NCBI RefSeq assembly: GCF_017982655.1
Contig: NZ_JABXYX010000022.1
Span: 34,129-98,128, forward strand
Length of the DNA stretch: 64,000 nt
From: Brasilonema sp. CT11
GTDB taxonomy: Bacteria > Cyanobacteriota > Cyanobacteriia > Cyanobacteriales > Nostocaceae
Reading direction: 5' to 3'
Part shown: one piece after another, positions 36,001-45,400 of the stretch
How positions within the stretch are numbered: the first letter of the stretch is position 1
Layout of the letters: every line of letters starts with the position of its first letter
Notes under the pieces: model-generated
Database searches by the model: none
The model's input: only the letters and a program-made list of their open reading frames with translations
Told to the model about the DNA's origin: nothing
Made by a program: the position numbers and the translations under genes

Positions 36001-39000
36001 GTCTAGTAGCATATATAGTCAGTGACGATGAATCACTCAGCACTAATCAACTGCGTGAATTCCTCAAACAAAAGCTACCAGAATACATGGTGCCTTCTGC
36101 CTTTGTTAGCTTAGACACCCTACCGCTATCGGCCACCGGCAAAGTAGACCGCCGCGCACTACTAGCCGCCGATACAGAAATTAGTCGAGAAAGTGAATAC
36201 GTAGCACCACGTACACAAGGAGAAGAAATAATAGCCAATATATTTGCTTCTGTTCTAAATATCCCAGCAGTAGGCATTAACGACAACTTCTTTTCCTTGG
36301 GGGGACATTCTCTACTCGCAACCCAATTAATTTCCCGACTCAAAGTTGCCTTTGAAGTAGAAATAGAATTACGAGCAGTCTTTTCTTCTCCCACCGTAGC
36401 TCAACTAGAGCAAACATTAACCCAGTTACGCACTAATAATTGGGGATTAAGTCTTCCCCTCATTCAACCAAGAACACACAGCGAAGAATTACCCCTATCT
36501 TTTGCACAAGAGCGGCTGTGGTTCCTTAACCAACTAGAAGGAACTTCTGCTACCTACAACATACCAGGAGCAATTCGTATCAGTGGGAACTTGGATATTA
36601 ATGCCTTACAACGTGCGTCATCAGAAATAGTCCGCCGCCACGAGATACTACGCACCAGCTTCACAATTGTGAATGGCACACCAATACAAGTAATTCACCC
36701 ACAAGCCACCATAAACATCAAGGTGGTGGACTTACAGCAACTAGAAGTTACAGAACGGGAAACTGTCCTACAGCAACAAGTACACAAAGAAGCAATTACC
36801 CCCTTTGACTTAGAGAAAGCACCACTAATCAGGTGTAGTTTAGTACAGTTAGATGCCAGAGAATATGTGTTGTTATGGAATATGCACCACATTGTTTCTG
36901 ATGGTTGGTCAATGGGGGTATTCATCCAAGAGCTATCTAGTTTATATCAAGCAAGTTGTACAGGAGTTCTATCCCCTTTACCAGAATTACCTATCCAGTA
37001 TGCCGACTTTGCAGTCTGGCAGAGACAATGGTTAAGTGGAGAAGTCCTAAAAACTCAACTAAATTATTGGCTTTCTCAATTGCATGGTGCTCCATCGCTA
37101 TTACAATTACCTACAGACCGTCCTCGTCCAAGTGTGCAAACATACCAAGGTAAGACTGAAAGTTTTAGTTTAAATACTCAACTAACCCAGAAGTTGCAAA
37201 CCTTGTCACGGCAGTCGGGTACAACCTTATTTATGACGCTGCTGGCGGTGTTTGCCACTTTACTATATCGTTACAGTGATGGAACAGATATTTTAATTGG
37301 TTCACCAATTGCTAATCGTAATCGCAGTGAACTAGAGCCACTGATTGGCTTTTTTGTGAATACTTTGGTGTTGAGAACCTGTTTTGAAGGTAATCCCAGT
37401 TTTGAGAACTTACTGGCACAAGTTCGGGAAACTACACTCAAAGGTTATGAAAATCAAGATGTACCATTTGAACAGGTAGTTGAGGCATTGCAACCACAAC
37501 GTTCCTTGAGTTATTCCCCCTTATTCCAAGTGCTATTTGTATTACAGAATACACCACAGAGTGAACTAGAAATATCTGGTTGTACCTGGCGTGAGTTAAA
37601 TAAACAAAGCACCATTGCTATATTTGATTTAACACTGTCAATCACCGAAACAGAAGGAGGATTGGTAGGGTCATGGGAGTACAATACTGACTTGTTTGAT
37701 GGCAGCACTATCGAACGTATGGCGGCTCATTTCCAAAACTTGTGTAGCGCAATTGTGGAAAATCCACTAGCAACTGTGGATGAATTACCCTTACTCAGTC
37801 AAGCAGAACGCCATCAGTTATTGGTAGAGTGGAATGATACTGCAACGCTTGGAACCACTGACAAATGTATTCATCAATTGTTTGAGCAGCAGGTTGAAAG
37901 AACACCGGATGCGGTGGCGGTGGTGTTTGAGAATCAGCAGTTGACCTACAAGCAATTAAATCGAAGAGCCAACCAACTAGCACATCACCTGCAAACCCTT
38001 GGTGTGGGAGCAGAAGTATTAGTGGGTATTTGCGTGGAACGTTCGATTGAGATGGTGGTGGGACTGTTGGGTATACTTAAGGCTGGTGGAGCTTATGTAC
38101 CCATTGACCCCACCTATCCCCTTGAACGCTTGAGTTATATGTTGGCGGATTCGGGTGTCGAGGTGTTGTTGACCCAACAGTCTTTGCTAAAATCTTTGCC
38201 GCCACATACTGCACAGGTGGTTTGTTTAGATACCCAGTGGCAGTTAATAGCTGCTGAGCCCGATACCAATTTAGAACCTGAAGTGCAGCCCGATAATTTG
38301 CTTTATGTCATTTACACCTCTGGTTCTACAGGTTTGCCTAAAGGGATCGCCCTATCCCATCGCGCCTTAACCAATCTCATCCAGTGGCATTTAGCAACAA
38401 TGGCGACAGGGGTTGGAGTCCTCCAGTTTGCTTCCCTCAGTTTTGATGCCAGTTTTCACGAAATATTTGCTGCTTGGTGTTCGGGGGGTACGCTGTTTTT
38501 GATTTCTGATAATTATCTTCAGGATTTGGATAAATTCGTACATTTCTTAGCAGAAAACCCGATCCAAAAGACAATTTTGCCAGTTGCGCTTTGGCAGCAA
38601 TTAGCAGAAGCATATGGAGACCAACCCCAGTTGTTTGCTAACCTTAGAGAAGCGATCGCTACAGGGGAGCAGCTTCAGATTACCCAACAGATGATCAATC
38701 TATTTTCTCGCCTCGACCAATGTACACTGCATAACCACTACGGTCCTTCTGAAACCCATGTCGTAACTTCATACGTTTTCACCCAATCACCGCAGAGATG
38801 GTTAATTTATCCTCCTATTGGTAAGCCAATCGCCAATACTCAAATTTACATTCTAGATCGCAATCTCCAGCCAGTTCCCATTGGGGTCAAGGGGTTTGTG
38901 TTTATCGGTGGACTCAGTTTAGCTCGTGGCTATCTCCACCGTTATGATTTGACCAGCGATAAATTTATTCCTAACCCCTTTAACAATTCAAGATTATATA

Positions 39001-39722
39001 GCACTGGAGATTCGGCTCGCTATTTACCTGATGGCAATATCGAGTTCTTAGGACGGGTGGACGATCAAGTGAAAGTTCGAGGCTTCCGCATCGAACTCGG
39101 TGAAATTGAGGCCATACTTAACAAGCATCCTCAAGTCAGTCAAGCCGTTGTGATGCTGTATGGCTCAGAAGCACGCAAAAAACGCTTAATAGCTTATGTT
39201 GTCTTGGCTCGGGAACAGACTATAACCAGTGAGCAGTTGCGGGAATTTCTCCAGCTTCAGCTACCAGAATATATGCTACCTTCCGCTTTTATTTTCCTCG
39301 AGACTCTACCTTTGACCCCCAATGGCAAGGTTAATCGAACTGCTTTACCAGCTCCTGATGAAACTCTATCAAACTCGGAACGCGCATTTGTCCCACCCCA
39401 AACCCCCGCAGAGGAAGTCTTGATTCACATTTGGGAAGAAATTCTTGGTCTTGAGCATATAAGCATTCACGATAACTTCTTTGAGCTAGGAGGTCATTCC
39501 CTGTTAGCAATGCAGTTAATCAGCCATATTCAACAAAGGTTCGATCTAGAGTTGTCGGTGCGTCAGGTATTCCAAAATCAGACAGTAGCTCAATTGGTAA
39601 ATACTATGGCTCAAATAGCAGGCGATCGCAATGTAATCGAAGAAATTGCTGGTACTTGGCAGGAAATCGCCGCACTTTCTCCCGAGCAAGTACAGTCGAT
39701 GCTGACAGAACTTAGAAAATAA
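33054..39722 (+). CDS. NRPS, two modules: (TubC-dock) C-A-PCP-C-A-PCP; Asn and one unassigned residue
   Basis: About 2222 residues from ATG 33054 (MKPIEKFLSYLDELD). The N-terminal 60 residues are a TubC-like docking domain (APKGTLTPDIRAELAERKDE). C1 HHIVSDGW (His215-216), A1 YTSGSTGQPKG near 690, PCP1 Ser1086, C2 HHIVSDGW near 1278, A2 YTSGSTGLPKG near 1752, PCP2 Ser2149 (LGGHS). A1 pocket: D-A-T-K-V-G-E-V-G-K, an asparagine-type code. A2 pocket: D-A-H-I-I-T-H-V-V-K, which I cannot match; its H-V-V-K end recalls proline-type codes. There is no epimerase. The tail ends AALSPEQVQSMLTELRK. The two modules share long near-identical DNA tracts. Confidence 0.93.
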   Translation: MKPIEKFLSYLDELDIKLWIDEVNGSAAQDVSLRCNAPKGTLTPDIRAELAERKDEIIAFLQKTSLASTFTVEPIRPISRNGTIPLSFNQQGLWFLDQIEEGSTTYNEFFAVSIKGLLQITHLERSLQEIIQRHEVLRTTFPNQDGYPIQAVAPTLTITVPVVNLQTLPKVEQSALIQQLSKEVQRPFDLVNGPLLRVNLVQLEKESYVLLLCMHHIVSDGWSMGVFIQELSSLYQASCAGVLSPLPELPIQYADFAVWQRQWLSGEVLKTQLNYWLSQLHGAPSLLQLPTDRPRPSVQTYQGRTESFSLNTQITQKLQTLSRESGTTLFMTLLAVFATLLYRYSGQSDILIGSSIANRNRSQIESLIGCFVNNLVLRTRFEDNPSFENLLAQVRETTLKAYEHQDVPFGQVVEALRPKRDLSHSPLFQVIFVLQNTPKSELEIPGCTWCELNQESTIARFDLTLSITETEGGLVGSWEYNTDLFDGSTIERMAAHFQNLCSAIVENPLATVDELPLLSQAERHQLLVEWNDTATLGTTDKCIHQLFEQQVERTPDAVAVVFENQQLTYEQLNQRANQLAHHLQTLGVGAEVLVGICVERSIEMVVGLLGILKTGGAYVPLDPSYPIERLSYMLDDAELAILLTQDSLSSSVPSHTAWTVCLDTDWEVIEQHSQENLATSVSADNLAYVIYTSGSTGQPKGVQLLHGGLSNYLHWAKDYYAVAQGQGTPVQSSLSFDATITSLYLPLICGRTTILVREEQELELLADIVKQNNHLSLVKITPSHLEILNQQIDPDTMPNRVNALVLGGEALHTKQIIPWLTHAPDTRLINEYGPTEAVVGCCVYEATAKSDLAGDVLIGRPIANVRIYILDKQNQPLPPCIPGELCIAGAPLARGYLKRPGLTAEKFIPNPFSDDKSERLYKTGDLARYDSDGNIIFIGRIDNQVKIRGFRIELGEIEVVLNTHPQIQQAVVIATEDLTDNKRLVAYIVSDDESLSTNQLREFLKQKLPEYMVPSAFVSLDTLPLSATGKVDRRALLAADTEISRESEYVAPRTQGEEIIANIFASVLNIPAVGINDNFFSLGGHSLLATQLISRLKVAFEVEIELRAVFSSPTVAQLEQTLTQLRTNNWGLSLPLIQPRTHSEELPLSFAQERLWFLNQLEGTSATYNIPGAIRISGNLDINALQRASSEIVRRHEILRTSFTIVNGTPIQVIHPQATINIKVVDLQQLEVTERETVLQQQVHKEAITPFDLEKAPLIRCSLVQLDAREYVLLWNMHHIVSDGWSMGVFIQELSSLYQASCTGVLSPLPELPIQYADFAVWQRQWLSGEVLKTQLNYWLSQLHGAPSLLQLPTDRPRPSVQTYQGKTESFSLNTQLTQKLQTLSRQSGTTLFMTLLAVFATLLYRYSDGTDILIGSPIANRNRSELEPLIGFFVNTLVLRTCFEGNPSFENLLAQVRETTLKGYENQDVPFEQVVEALQPQRSLSYSPLFQVLFVLQNTPQSELEISGCTWRELNKQSTIAIFDLTLSITETEGGLVGSWEYNTDLFDGSTIERMAAHFQNLCSAIVENPLATVDELPLLSQAERHQLLVEWNDTATLGTTDKCIHQLFEQQVERTPDAVAVVFENQQLTYKQLNRRANQLAHHLQTLGVGAEVLVGICVERSIEMVVGLLGILKAGGAYVPIDPTYPLERLSYMLADSGVEVLLTQQSLLKSLPPHTAQVVCLDTQWQLIAAEPDTNLEPEVQPDNLLYVIYTSGSTGLPKGIALSHRALTNLIQWHLATMATGVGVLQFASLSFDASFHEIFAAWCSGGTLFLISDNYLQDLDKFVHFLAENPIQKTILPVALWQQLAEAYGDQPQLFANLREAIATGEQLQITQQMINLFSRLDQCTLHNHYGPSETHVVTSYVFTQSPQRWLIYPPIGKPIANTQIYILDRNLQPVPIGVKGFVFIGGLSLARGYLHRYDLTSDKFIPNPFNNSRLYSTGDSARYLPDGNIEFLGRVDDQVKVRGFRIELGEIEAILNKHPQVSQAVVMLYGSEARKKRLIAYVVLAREQTITSEQLREFLQLQLPEYMLPSAFIFLETLPLTPNGKVNRTALPAPDETLSNSERAFVPPQTPAEEVLIHIWEEILGLEHISIHDNFFELGGHSLLAMQLISHIQQRFDLELSVRQVFQNQTVAQLVNTMAQIAGDRNVIEEIAGTWQEIAALSPEQVQSMLTELRK
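34437..34880 (+). repeat. Near-identical tract shared by modules 1 and 2 of the NRPS
   Basis: This segment (end of C1 and start of A1) recurs at an offset of 3189 bases (about 37626-38069) with only a few substitutions. Another shared block covers the middle of the C domains (about 33690-34010 against 36880-37200). The specificity-determining cores of the A domains differ completely. This pattern indicates gene conversion or recent module duplication. Confidence 0.85.
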
Positions 39723-39760
39723 ATCTACGAGTCTAACTGTGACTAAAGAGACTAATTGCC

Positions 39761-40579
39761 ATGAAACTTACTCAAAATCAGATACAACAGTACGAAGAAG
39801 AAGGGATGTTATTTCTCCCCAACTATTTTTCTAAAACAGAAGTTAGTACTTTGCAGGAAGAACTTTCACGATTACCAGAAAAGACCCCTGGACAAATCAT
39901 GGAAAAGGACAACCAAACGGTACGAGCTGTTCATGGAGTTCATATCCATAGCAAAGTTTTCCAGAATTTGATTCAACATCCACTTTTGTTAGAACCTATT
40001 CAACAACTTTTAGGAAATTCGGTCTATCTTTATCAGTTCAAGATCAACATGAAAGCAGCTTTTACTGGCGATGTTTGGCCTTGGCATCAAGACTATGCAT
40101 TTTGGTATGAGGAAGATGGAATGCCAGAACCTAGACCAGTTAATGTCGGTATCTTCTTGGATGAAGTGAATCAGTTTAATGGACCGCTGTATTTGATTTC
40201 AGGTTCGCATAAAGAAGGACTTATCAAATTTGATATGCATAGATCCGCAGTTGAAGGCAAAGATATTAGTTGGGAAGCAAATGTCAGTGCTAATCTTAAG
40301 TACTGTCTAGATAATGCAACTATAACTCGACTTGTTGAAAGGGGAGGCATAATAGCTCCTGTTGGTTGTGCTGGATCTGTTCTCTTCTTCCACAGCAATC
40401 TAGCTCATAGCTCAGTTCCTAATATCTCTCCTTACCCTCGTAGACTACTTCTTATTACCTATAACAGCATCGAGAATATTCCGCGCCCCTATGGCAAGCC
40501 GAGACCAGAATTTTTAGTATCTCAGGATTATACGCTACTGCAACCTCTAGAAAATGATGTTTTATTGCAACAAGTATAA
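39761..40579 (+). CDS. PhyH-family Fe(II)/2-oxoglutarate dioxygenase (candidate hydroxylase)
   Basis: 272 residues. The metal triad is HxD in WPWHQDYAFW (His109, Asp111) with a distal His in FFHSNLAHSS (His216), and an Arg-rich strand YPRRLLLITYN for 2-oxoglutarate. It is a phytanoyl-CoA-dioxygenase superfamily member similar to ectoine and amino-acid hydroxylases. It lies 38 bases after the Asn-containing NRPS, so hydroxylation of a carrier-bound amino acid (for example beta-hydroxy-Asn) or of the fatty acyl chain is plausible. The substrate is inference. Confidence 0.85.
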   Translation: MKLTQNQIQQYEEEGMLFLPNYFSKTEVSTLQEELSRLPEKTPGQIMEKDNQTVRAVHGVHIHSKVFQNLIQHPLLLEPIQQLLGNSVYLYQFKINMKAAFTGDVWPWHQDYAFWYEEDGMPEPRPVNVGIFLDEVNQFNGPLYLISGSHKEGLIKFDMHRSAVEGKDISWEANVSANLKYCLDNATITRLVERGGIIAPVGCAGSVLFFHSNLAHSSVPNISPYPRRLLLITYNSIENIPRPYGKPRPEFLVSQDYTLLQPLENDVLLQQV

Positions 40580-40607
40580 TCGTAAATAATTGTTCAATGA
40601 CTAATGA

Positions 40608-40700
40608 TACTTCATCTTCAGTATTCAATTTCATTTGTTCGACGAATTCGACGAGTTATCAAATGACGAAGTAAAGCAACTGCTCACACAATACCAGTAA
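40608..40700 (+). pseudogene. Possible relic of an NRPS/PKS C-terminal tail
   Basis: In one frame the sequence reads FHLFDEFDELSNDEVKQLL followed by TQYQ and a stop at 40698. This resembles NRPS C-terminal tails such as AALSPEQVQSMLTELRK in the gene just upstream. It is not attached to any open frame. It may be the remnant of a deleted module. Similarity over only about 20 residues keeps confidence low. The rest of this 229-base gap has no visible feature. Confidence 0.3.
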
Positions 40701-40808
40701 CCCCTAATTTGCTAATTAACTTGACATGAATTTGACTTTTGGATAGCGATTTAGCCCTACTCGTAATCTGCCAGTTTTAAATCCAATTAATTTCAAAAAA
40801 AGACGATC

Positions 40809-42407
40809 ATGAAAAATCAGCAGCAATTTTACCTCAAAAACAACGTAGTAGTAGAGCCTTTAATTAATCAATGGTATGCCTGGCCGTACCTGATTTCACC
40901 TGTTACGGCTGCCATGTACATAGCACATTCGCATTTAAAAATAATGCAGTCGTTTGTATCAACACCGCAAGTACACATTTCTGCTCTTAAAAATCCAGCA
41001 ATGCTGGGAGGTCCATTTATTAGCTATGACACAAGTAGAGTTGATGAAATTAAGGATTTGATAGAAAAAACAAGAAAAGAGCAAGCTCATATTTTAGAAC
41101 TTGCAGAAGCTATCAAGATTCTTGATAAGATGTTAATAAACGAAGCCAAAGGCTTTTCTCTTGAACCTATTTATCAAAAAGTACCTGAAGTTTTGAAAGG
41201 CTATGTCGAATTGGTTTATGACTTAAATAATAATCCTTCAATTCGATTTATAGAAGGGCTACTCTATAAAAGCCCATATTACAACCAATCTGCACAGAGT
41301 ATAGCACTCTTTTTAATCAACACAGAGCAACGTCATTTTGTATTTAGTACTCCCAGGTTAGAAGATGATAGCAGCTTACATTTAAGTATACCTTTTAGCT
41401 CCAATGTAATAGATGAGTTATTCAAAATGAAAAAAATTCCCTGTTCATTAAGTAGCATAAAAGAAAAGCTAGATATAAAAGACAAAGATGATGAGTTATT
41501 TACATCATTATTTACGGAAGAGGAGCCGGATAAATACCCTGAGTATATTGGTGACGAGGTAAGAATTCGTTACTTCGGTCATGCTTGCCTTTTAATTGAG
41601 TCGAAAGGTGTTAGTATTTTGTGCGATCCGATAATTAGCTATAAGTGTGATACTGGAATCAGCCGTTATACATATGCTGATCTACCAGAGAGTATCGACT
41701 ATGTATTAATTACTCATAATCATCAAGATCATTGCATGTTTGAAACCTTATTGCAGTTGCGCCATAAAACTAAGAATGTGATTGTGCCTAAAAATAATGG
41801 CGGCGGATTAGCAGATCCATCTTTAAAATTAATTTTGCAGAACATAGGTTTTAAAAAAGTTATAGAATTTGATGAAATGGAAAATATAGAAATTGAAGGA
41901 GGAATGATTATTGGGTTACCTTTTTTTGGCGAACATGGAGATCTCAATATTAGAACCAAGATTGCCTATGTGATTAGTTTACAAGGAAAGACTATATTTA
42001 TAGCAGCCGATTCAAATAATATTCAACCAAAAGTTTATGAATATATACATAGCTTTTTAGGAAATGATGTTGATGTGCTATTTTTAGGAATGGAATGTGA
42101 TGGAGGACCATTTACTTGGTTATATGGTCCATTGTTAACTCAGCCATTAGCAAGAAATATGGATCAATCAAGAAGATTTAATGGCTCGGATTATGAAAAA
42201 GCTATTGATTTAGTCAATCAATTAAATCCTAGAGAAGTTTACGTGTATGCTATGGGACAAGAGCCTTGGTTAACTTTTCTTACATCTATTCAATATACTG
42301 AAGACTCTCGTCCGATTATTGAGTCTAACAAATTAGTCGAAAAGTGTACTGACCAAGGAATTATAGCAGAAAGATTATTTGGACAAAAAGAACTTTTTTT
42401 GAAATAG
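40809..42407 (+). CDS. CmlA-like diiron beta-hydroxylase with metallo-beta-lactamase fold
   Basis: 532 residues, the length of CmlA, the diiron monooxygenase that beta-hydroxylates an amino acid tethered to an NRPS in chloramphenicol biosynthesis. The N-terminal 240 residues form the CmlA-type dimerisation domain. The C-terminal half is an MBL fold with HNHQDH (303-308), Glu375 (FFGEHGD) and Asp401 (AADSN) at spacing matching CmlA (H305, E377, D403 as I recall). A His corresponding to the last CmlA ligand near residue 489 is not obvious. A hydrolase role is less likely given this N-terminal domain and the NRPS context. The substrate may be Asn, the unassigned residue or Val. Confidence 0.8.
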   Translation: MKNQQQFYLKNNVVVEPLINQWYAWPYLISPVTAAMYIAHSHLKIMQSFVSTPQVHISALKNPAMLGGPFISYDTSRVDEIKDLIEKTRKEQAHILELAEAIKILDKMLINEAKGFSLEPIYQKVPEVLKGYVELVYDLNNNPSIRFIEGLLYKSPYYNQSAQSIALFLINTEQRHFVFSTPRLEDDSSLHLSIPFSSNVIDELFKMKKIPCSLSSIKEKLDIKDKDDELFTSLFTEEEPDKYPEYIGDEVRIRYFGHACLLIESKGVSILCDPIISYKCDTGISRYTYADLPESIDYVLITHNHQDHCMFETLLQLRHKTKNVIVPKNNGGGLADPSLKLILQNIGFKKVIEFDEMENIEIEGGMIIGLPFFGEHGDLNIRTKIAYVISLQGKTIFIAADSNNIQPKVYEYIHSFLGNDVDVLFLGMECDGGPFTWLYGPLLTQPLARNMDQSRRFNGSDYEKAIDLVNQLNPREVYVYAMGQEPWLTFLTSIQYTEDSRPIIESNKLVEKCTDQGIIAERLFGQKELFLK

Positions 42408-42467
42408 ACTTTCTTACCACAAGATCAAAACTATAGGCTCAATTAGCTAATTAAAAATAAGTGTTTT

Positions 42468-45400
42468 ATGAATGACATTCAAAAAGGTCTTAACAATCTC
42501 TCTGCAGAAAAGCGGGAACTTCTTGTAAAAAAGCTACAAGCCCACAAAGGAATTTCTTTAACAGAGAAAGCAAATAAAATTCCATCTATTCAACCAGTCT
42601 CTAGAAATCAGCCAGTTTCCCTATCATTCGCTCAACAACGGTTGTGGCTATTGGAGCAGCTAGAACCAGATAGTGCTGCTTACAATATTCTAGGGGGACT
42701 GTACTTGACTGGTCAGCTCAATGTGAGTGCCTTAAAACAAAGTTGCAGCGAAATCATCCGCCGCCACGAAATTTTACGCACGAATTTCATTACACTTGAT
42801 GGACAACCAATTCAAATCATTCACCCAGCTTGTTCCTTTTCACTGACAATGATAGACTGGCAAAATCTGTCAGTAAGTGAACGAGAAATCTCCATTCAGC
42901 AATTGGCAACAGCAGAAGCAAAACGCCCGTTTGACCTAGCAAAGGAACCTTTAGTGCGGGTGAGTTTGATCAAATTAGAACAGACAGAACATATATTGAT
43001 GTATTGTATGCATCACATTGTTTCTGATGGTTGGTCAATGGGTGTGTTTGACCAAGAGTTAGCCACTCTTTATTCTGCGTTTTGTAATCAGCAGCCTTCA
43101 CCGCTTACGGAACTAACTGTCCAGTACGCCGATTTTGCTGTGTGGCAGCGCCATTGGTTGCAAGGTGAAATACTTGAGTCCCATCTCGCTTACTGGCGAC
43201 AACAACTTGCGGGTGCACCAGCTTTATTAGAATTGCCTACAGACCGACCAAGACCTGCTGTGCAAACCTTCCGAGGAGCACGTCAATCTTTTACTCTATC
43301 CAGTGAACTAACTCAAGCGCTCAACTCACTTAGTTTGCGAGAAGGAGTCAGTTTGTTCATGACGCTGTTAGCAGCATTTGATACCTTGCTTTACCGCTAT
43401 ACAGGGCAGGTGGATATATTGGTCGGCTCGCCCATTGCTAACCGCAATCACAGTGGAATTGAAGGATTAATTGGCTTCTTCGTCAATACTTTAGTGATGC
43501 GTACTGATGTCTCGGGCAATCCCACCTTTGGCGAATTACTTGGGCGAGTTCGGGAAGTAACAATGGATGCTTATGCTCATCAAGACTTGCCTTTTGAACT
43601 ATTGGTAGAGACATTGCAACCCCAACGTGACTTAAGCCATACACCATTGTTCCAGGTGATGTTTGTCTTCCAAAATGTTCCTATGCCAGAGATGGAGATT
43701 CCAGGTTTAACTTTGAGTGCATTGCCTATAAACAACAAAATAGCAAAATATGACCTGATTTTAACATTTGAGAACACTGCCCAAGGACTAGTGGGGTTAT
43801 GGGACTACAACACTGACTTGTTTGATGAGTCAACCATTGAACGCATGGCTGCTCATTTCCACAACTTGTTGGATGCGATCGCCGAAAATCCTGATCGGAA
43901 AATTGCTGAATTACCTCTACTGAGTGCCGCTGAGCGTCAGCAGTTGTTATTTGAGTGGAATGATACCCACAGCGAATATCCCAAAGATAAGTGTATCCAT
44001 CAACTATTTGAGGAACAGGTAGAGAAAACACCTCATGCAGTAGCAGTGGTATTTGAACAGCAGGAATTGACCTATCGACAGTTGAATGACCGAGCAAACT
44101 GTCTGGCCCATTATCTCCAAACCCTCGGTGTGGGACCAGAAGTACTGGTCGGTCTCTGTGTTGAACGTTCCTTGGAGATGGTGGTGGGATTGTTAGGCAT
44201 TCTTAAAGCGGGTGGAGCTTATGTGCCTCTTGACCCCAGTTATCCGATAGAACGGCTGAGTTACATGTTGGACGATGCCCAGGTGGCAATATTGTTGACG
44301 CAAGACAGTTTGTCATCGTCTGTTCCATCTCAAACTGCCTGGACGGTTTGTTTGGACACTGATTGGGAAGTAATCGAGCAGCATAGTCAGGAGAATTTGG
44401 CTACTAGTGTCAATGCAGATAATTTGGCTTATGTCATCTACACTTCTGGTTCTACTGGAACTCCCAAGGGGGTTTGTACGGCTCATCGTGGTGTAGTGAG
44501 ACTATTACAAAATACTAATTACGCTCACTTTAACTCTGAACAAGTTTTCCTCCAACTGGCTCCCATTACCTTTGACGCTTCCACCTTAGAACTGTGGGGA
44601 AGCTTGCTTCATGGCAGTAAATTAGTTATCTTTCCCAGCCAAGCTCTCGACCTAGCCCTCCTAGTACAAATCTTGCATCAACACCAAATCACTTTCTTGT
44701 GGCTGACAGCAGGACTTTTTCATCTGATAGTAGAAGAATACTTGGATGCCTTGTCCTCAGTGCAACAACTATTAGCCGGAGGAGATGTCTTATCCGTTGC
44801 CCATGTATTGCAATTTAAGCAACAACATCCCCACTGTCGCCTAATTAACGGCTATGGTCCAACGGAAAATACCACCTTTAGCTGTTGCTACTCGCTCGTT
44901 GATGAGCAAGACATCCAGCAGACCGTTCCTATTGGCAAGCCAATCGCCAACACCCAAGTCTACATCCTAGACCAACACATGCAACCAGTACCGATTGGGG
45001 TGGCTGGAGAACTACACGTCGGAGGCGATGGCTTGGCCAGAGGCTACCTCAACCGTCCCGAACTAACTTTAGAAAAATTCATCCCCAACCCCTTTTGTGC
45101 TGATAAATCAGCACAACTGTATAAAACTGGCGATCTCGTGCGTTATTTACCCGATGGCAACATTGAATTTTTTGGACGGCTCGACGCTCAAGTCAAGATT
45201 CGCGGCTTCCGCATCGAACTGGGCGAAATCGAAGCAGTTCTAAGTACTCATCCCCAGATTCAACAAGCCGTGGTCATTGCTATTACCGATAATTCTGAAA
45301 AAAAACGTCTGGTCGCTTATGTAGTCAGTAATGATAAAACCCTCAGCACTAACCAACTACGGGACTTCCTGCAACAGGAAATGCCTGCTTACATGCTGCC

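Noticed and set aside
33690..38080. Long identical tracts as possible assembly duplication
   Set aside because: The specificity cores and several flanking positions differ consistently, so both modules look real.
40809..42407. Metallo-beta-lactamase resistance enzyme
   Set aside because: The CmlA-length N-terminal domain and HNHQDH...E...D spacing fit the NRPS-tailoring diiron hydroxylases better.
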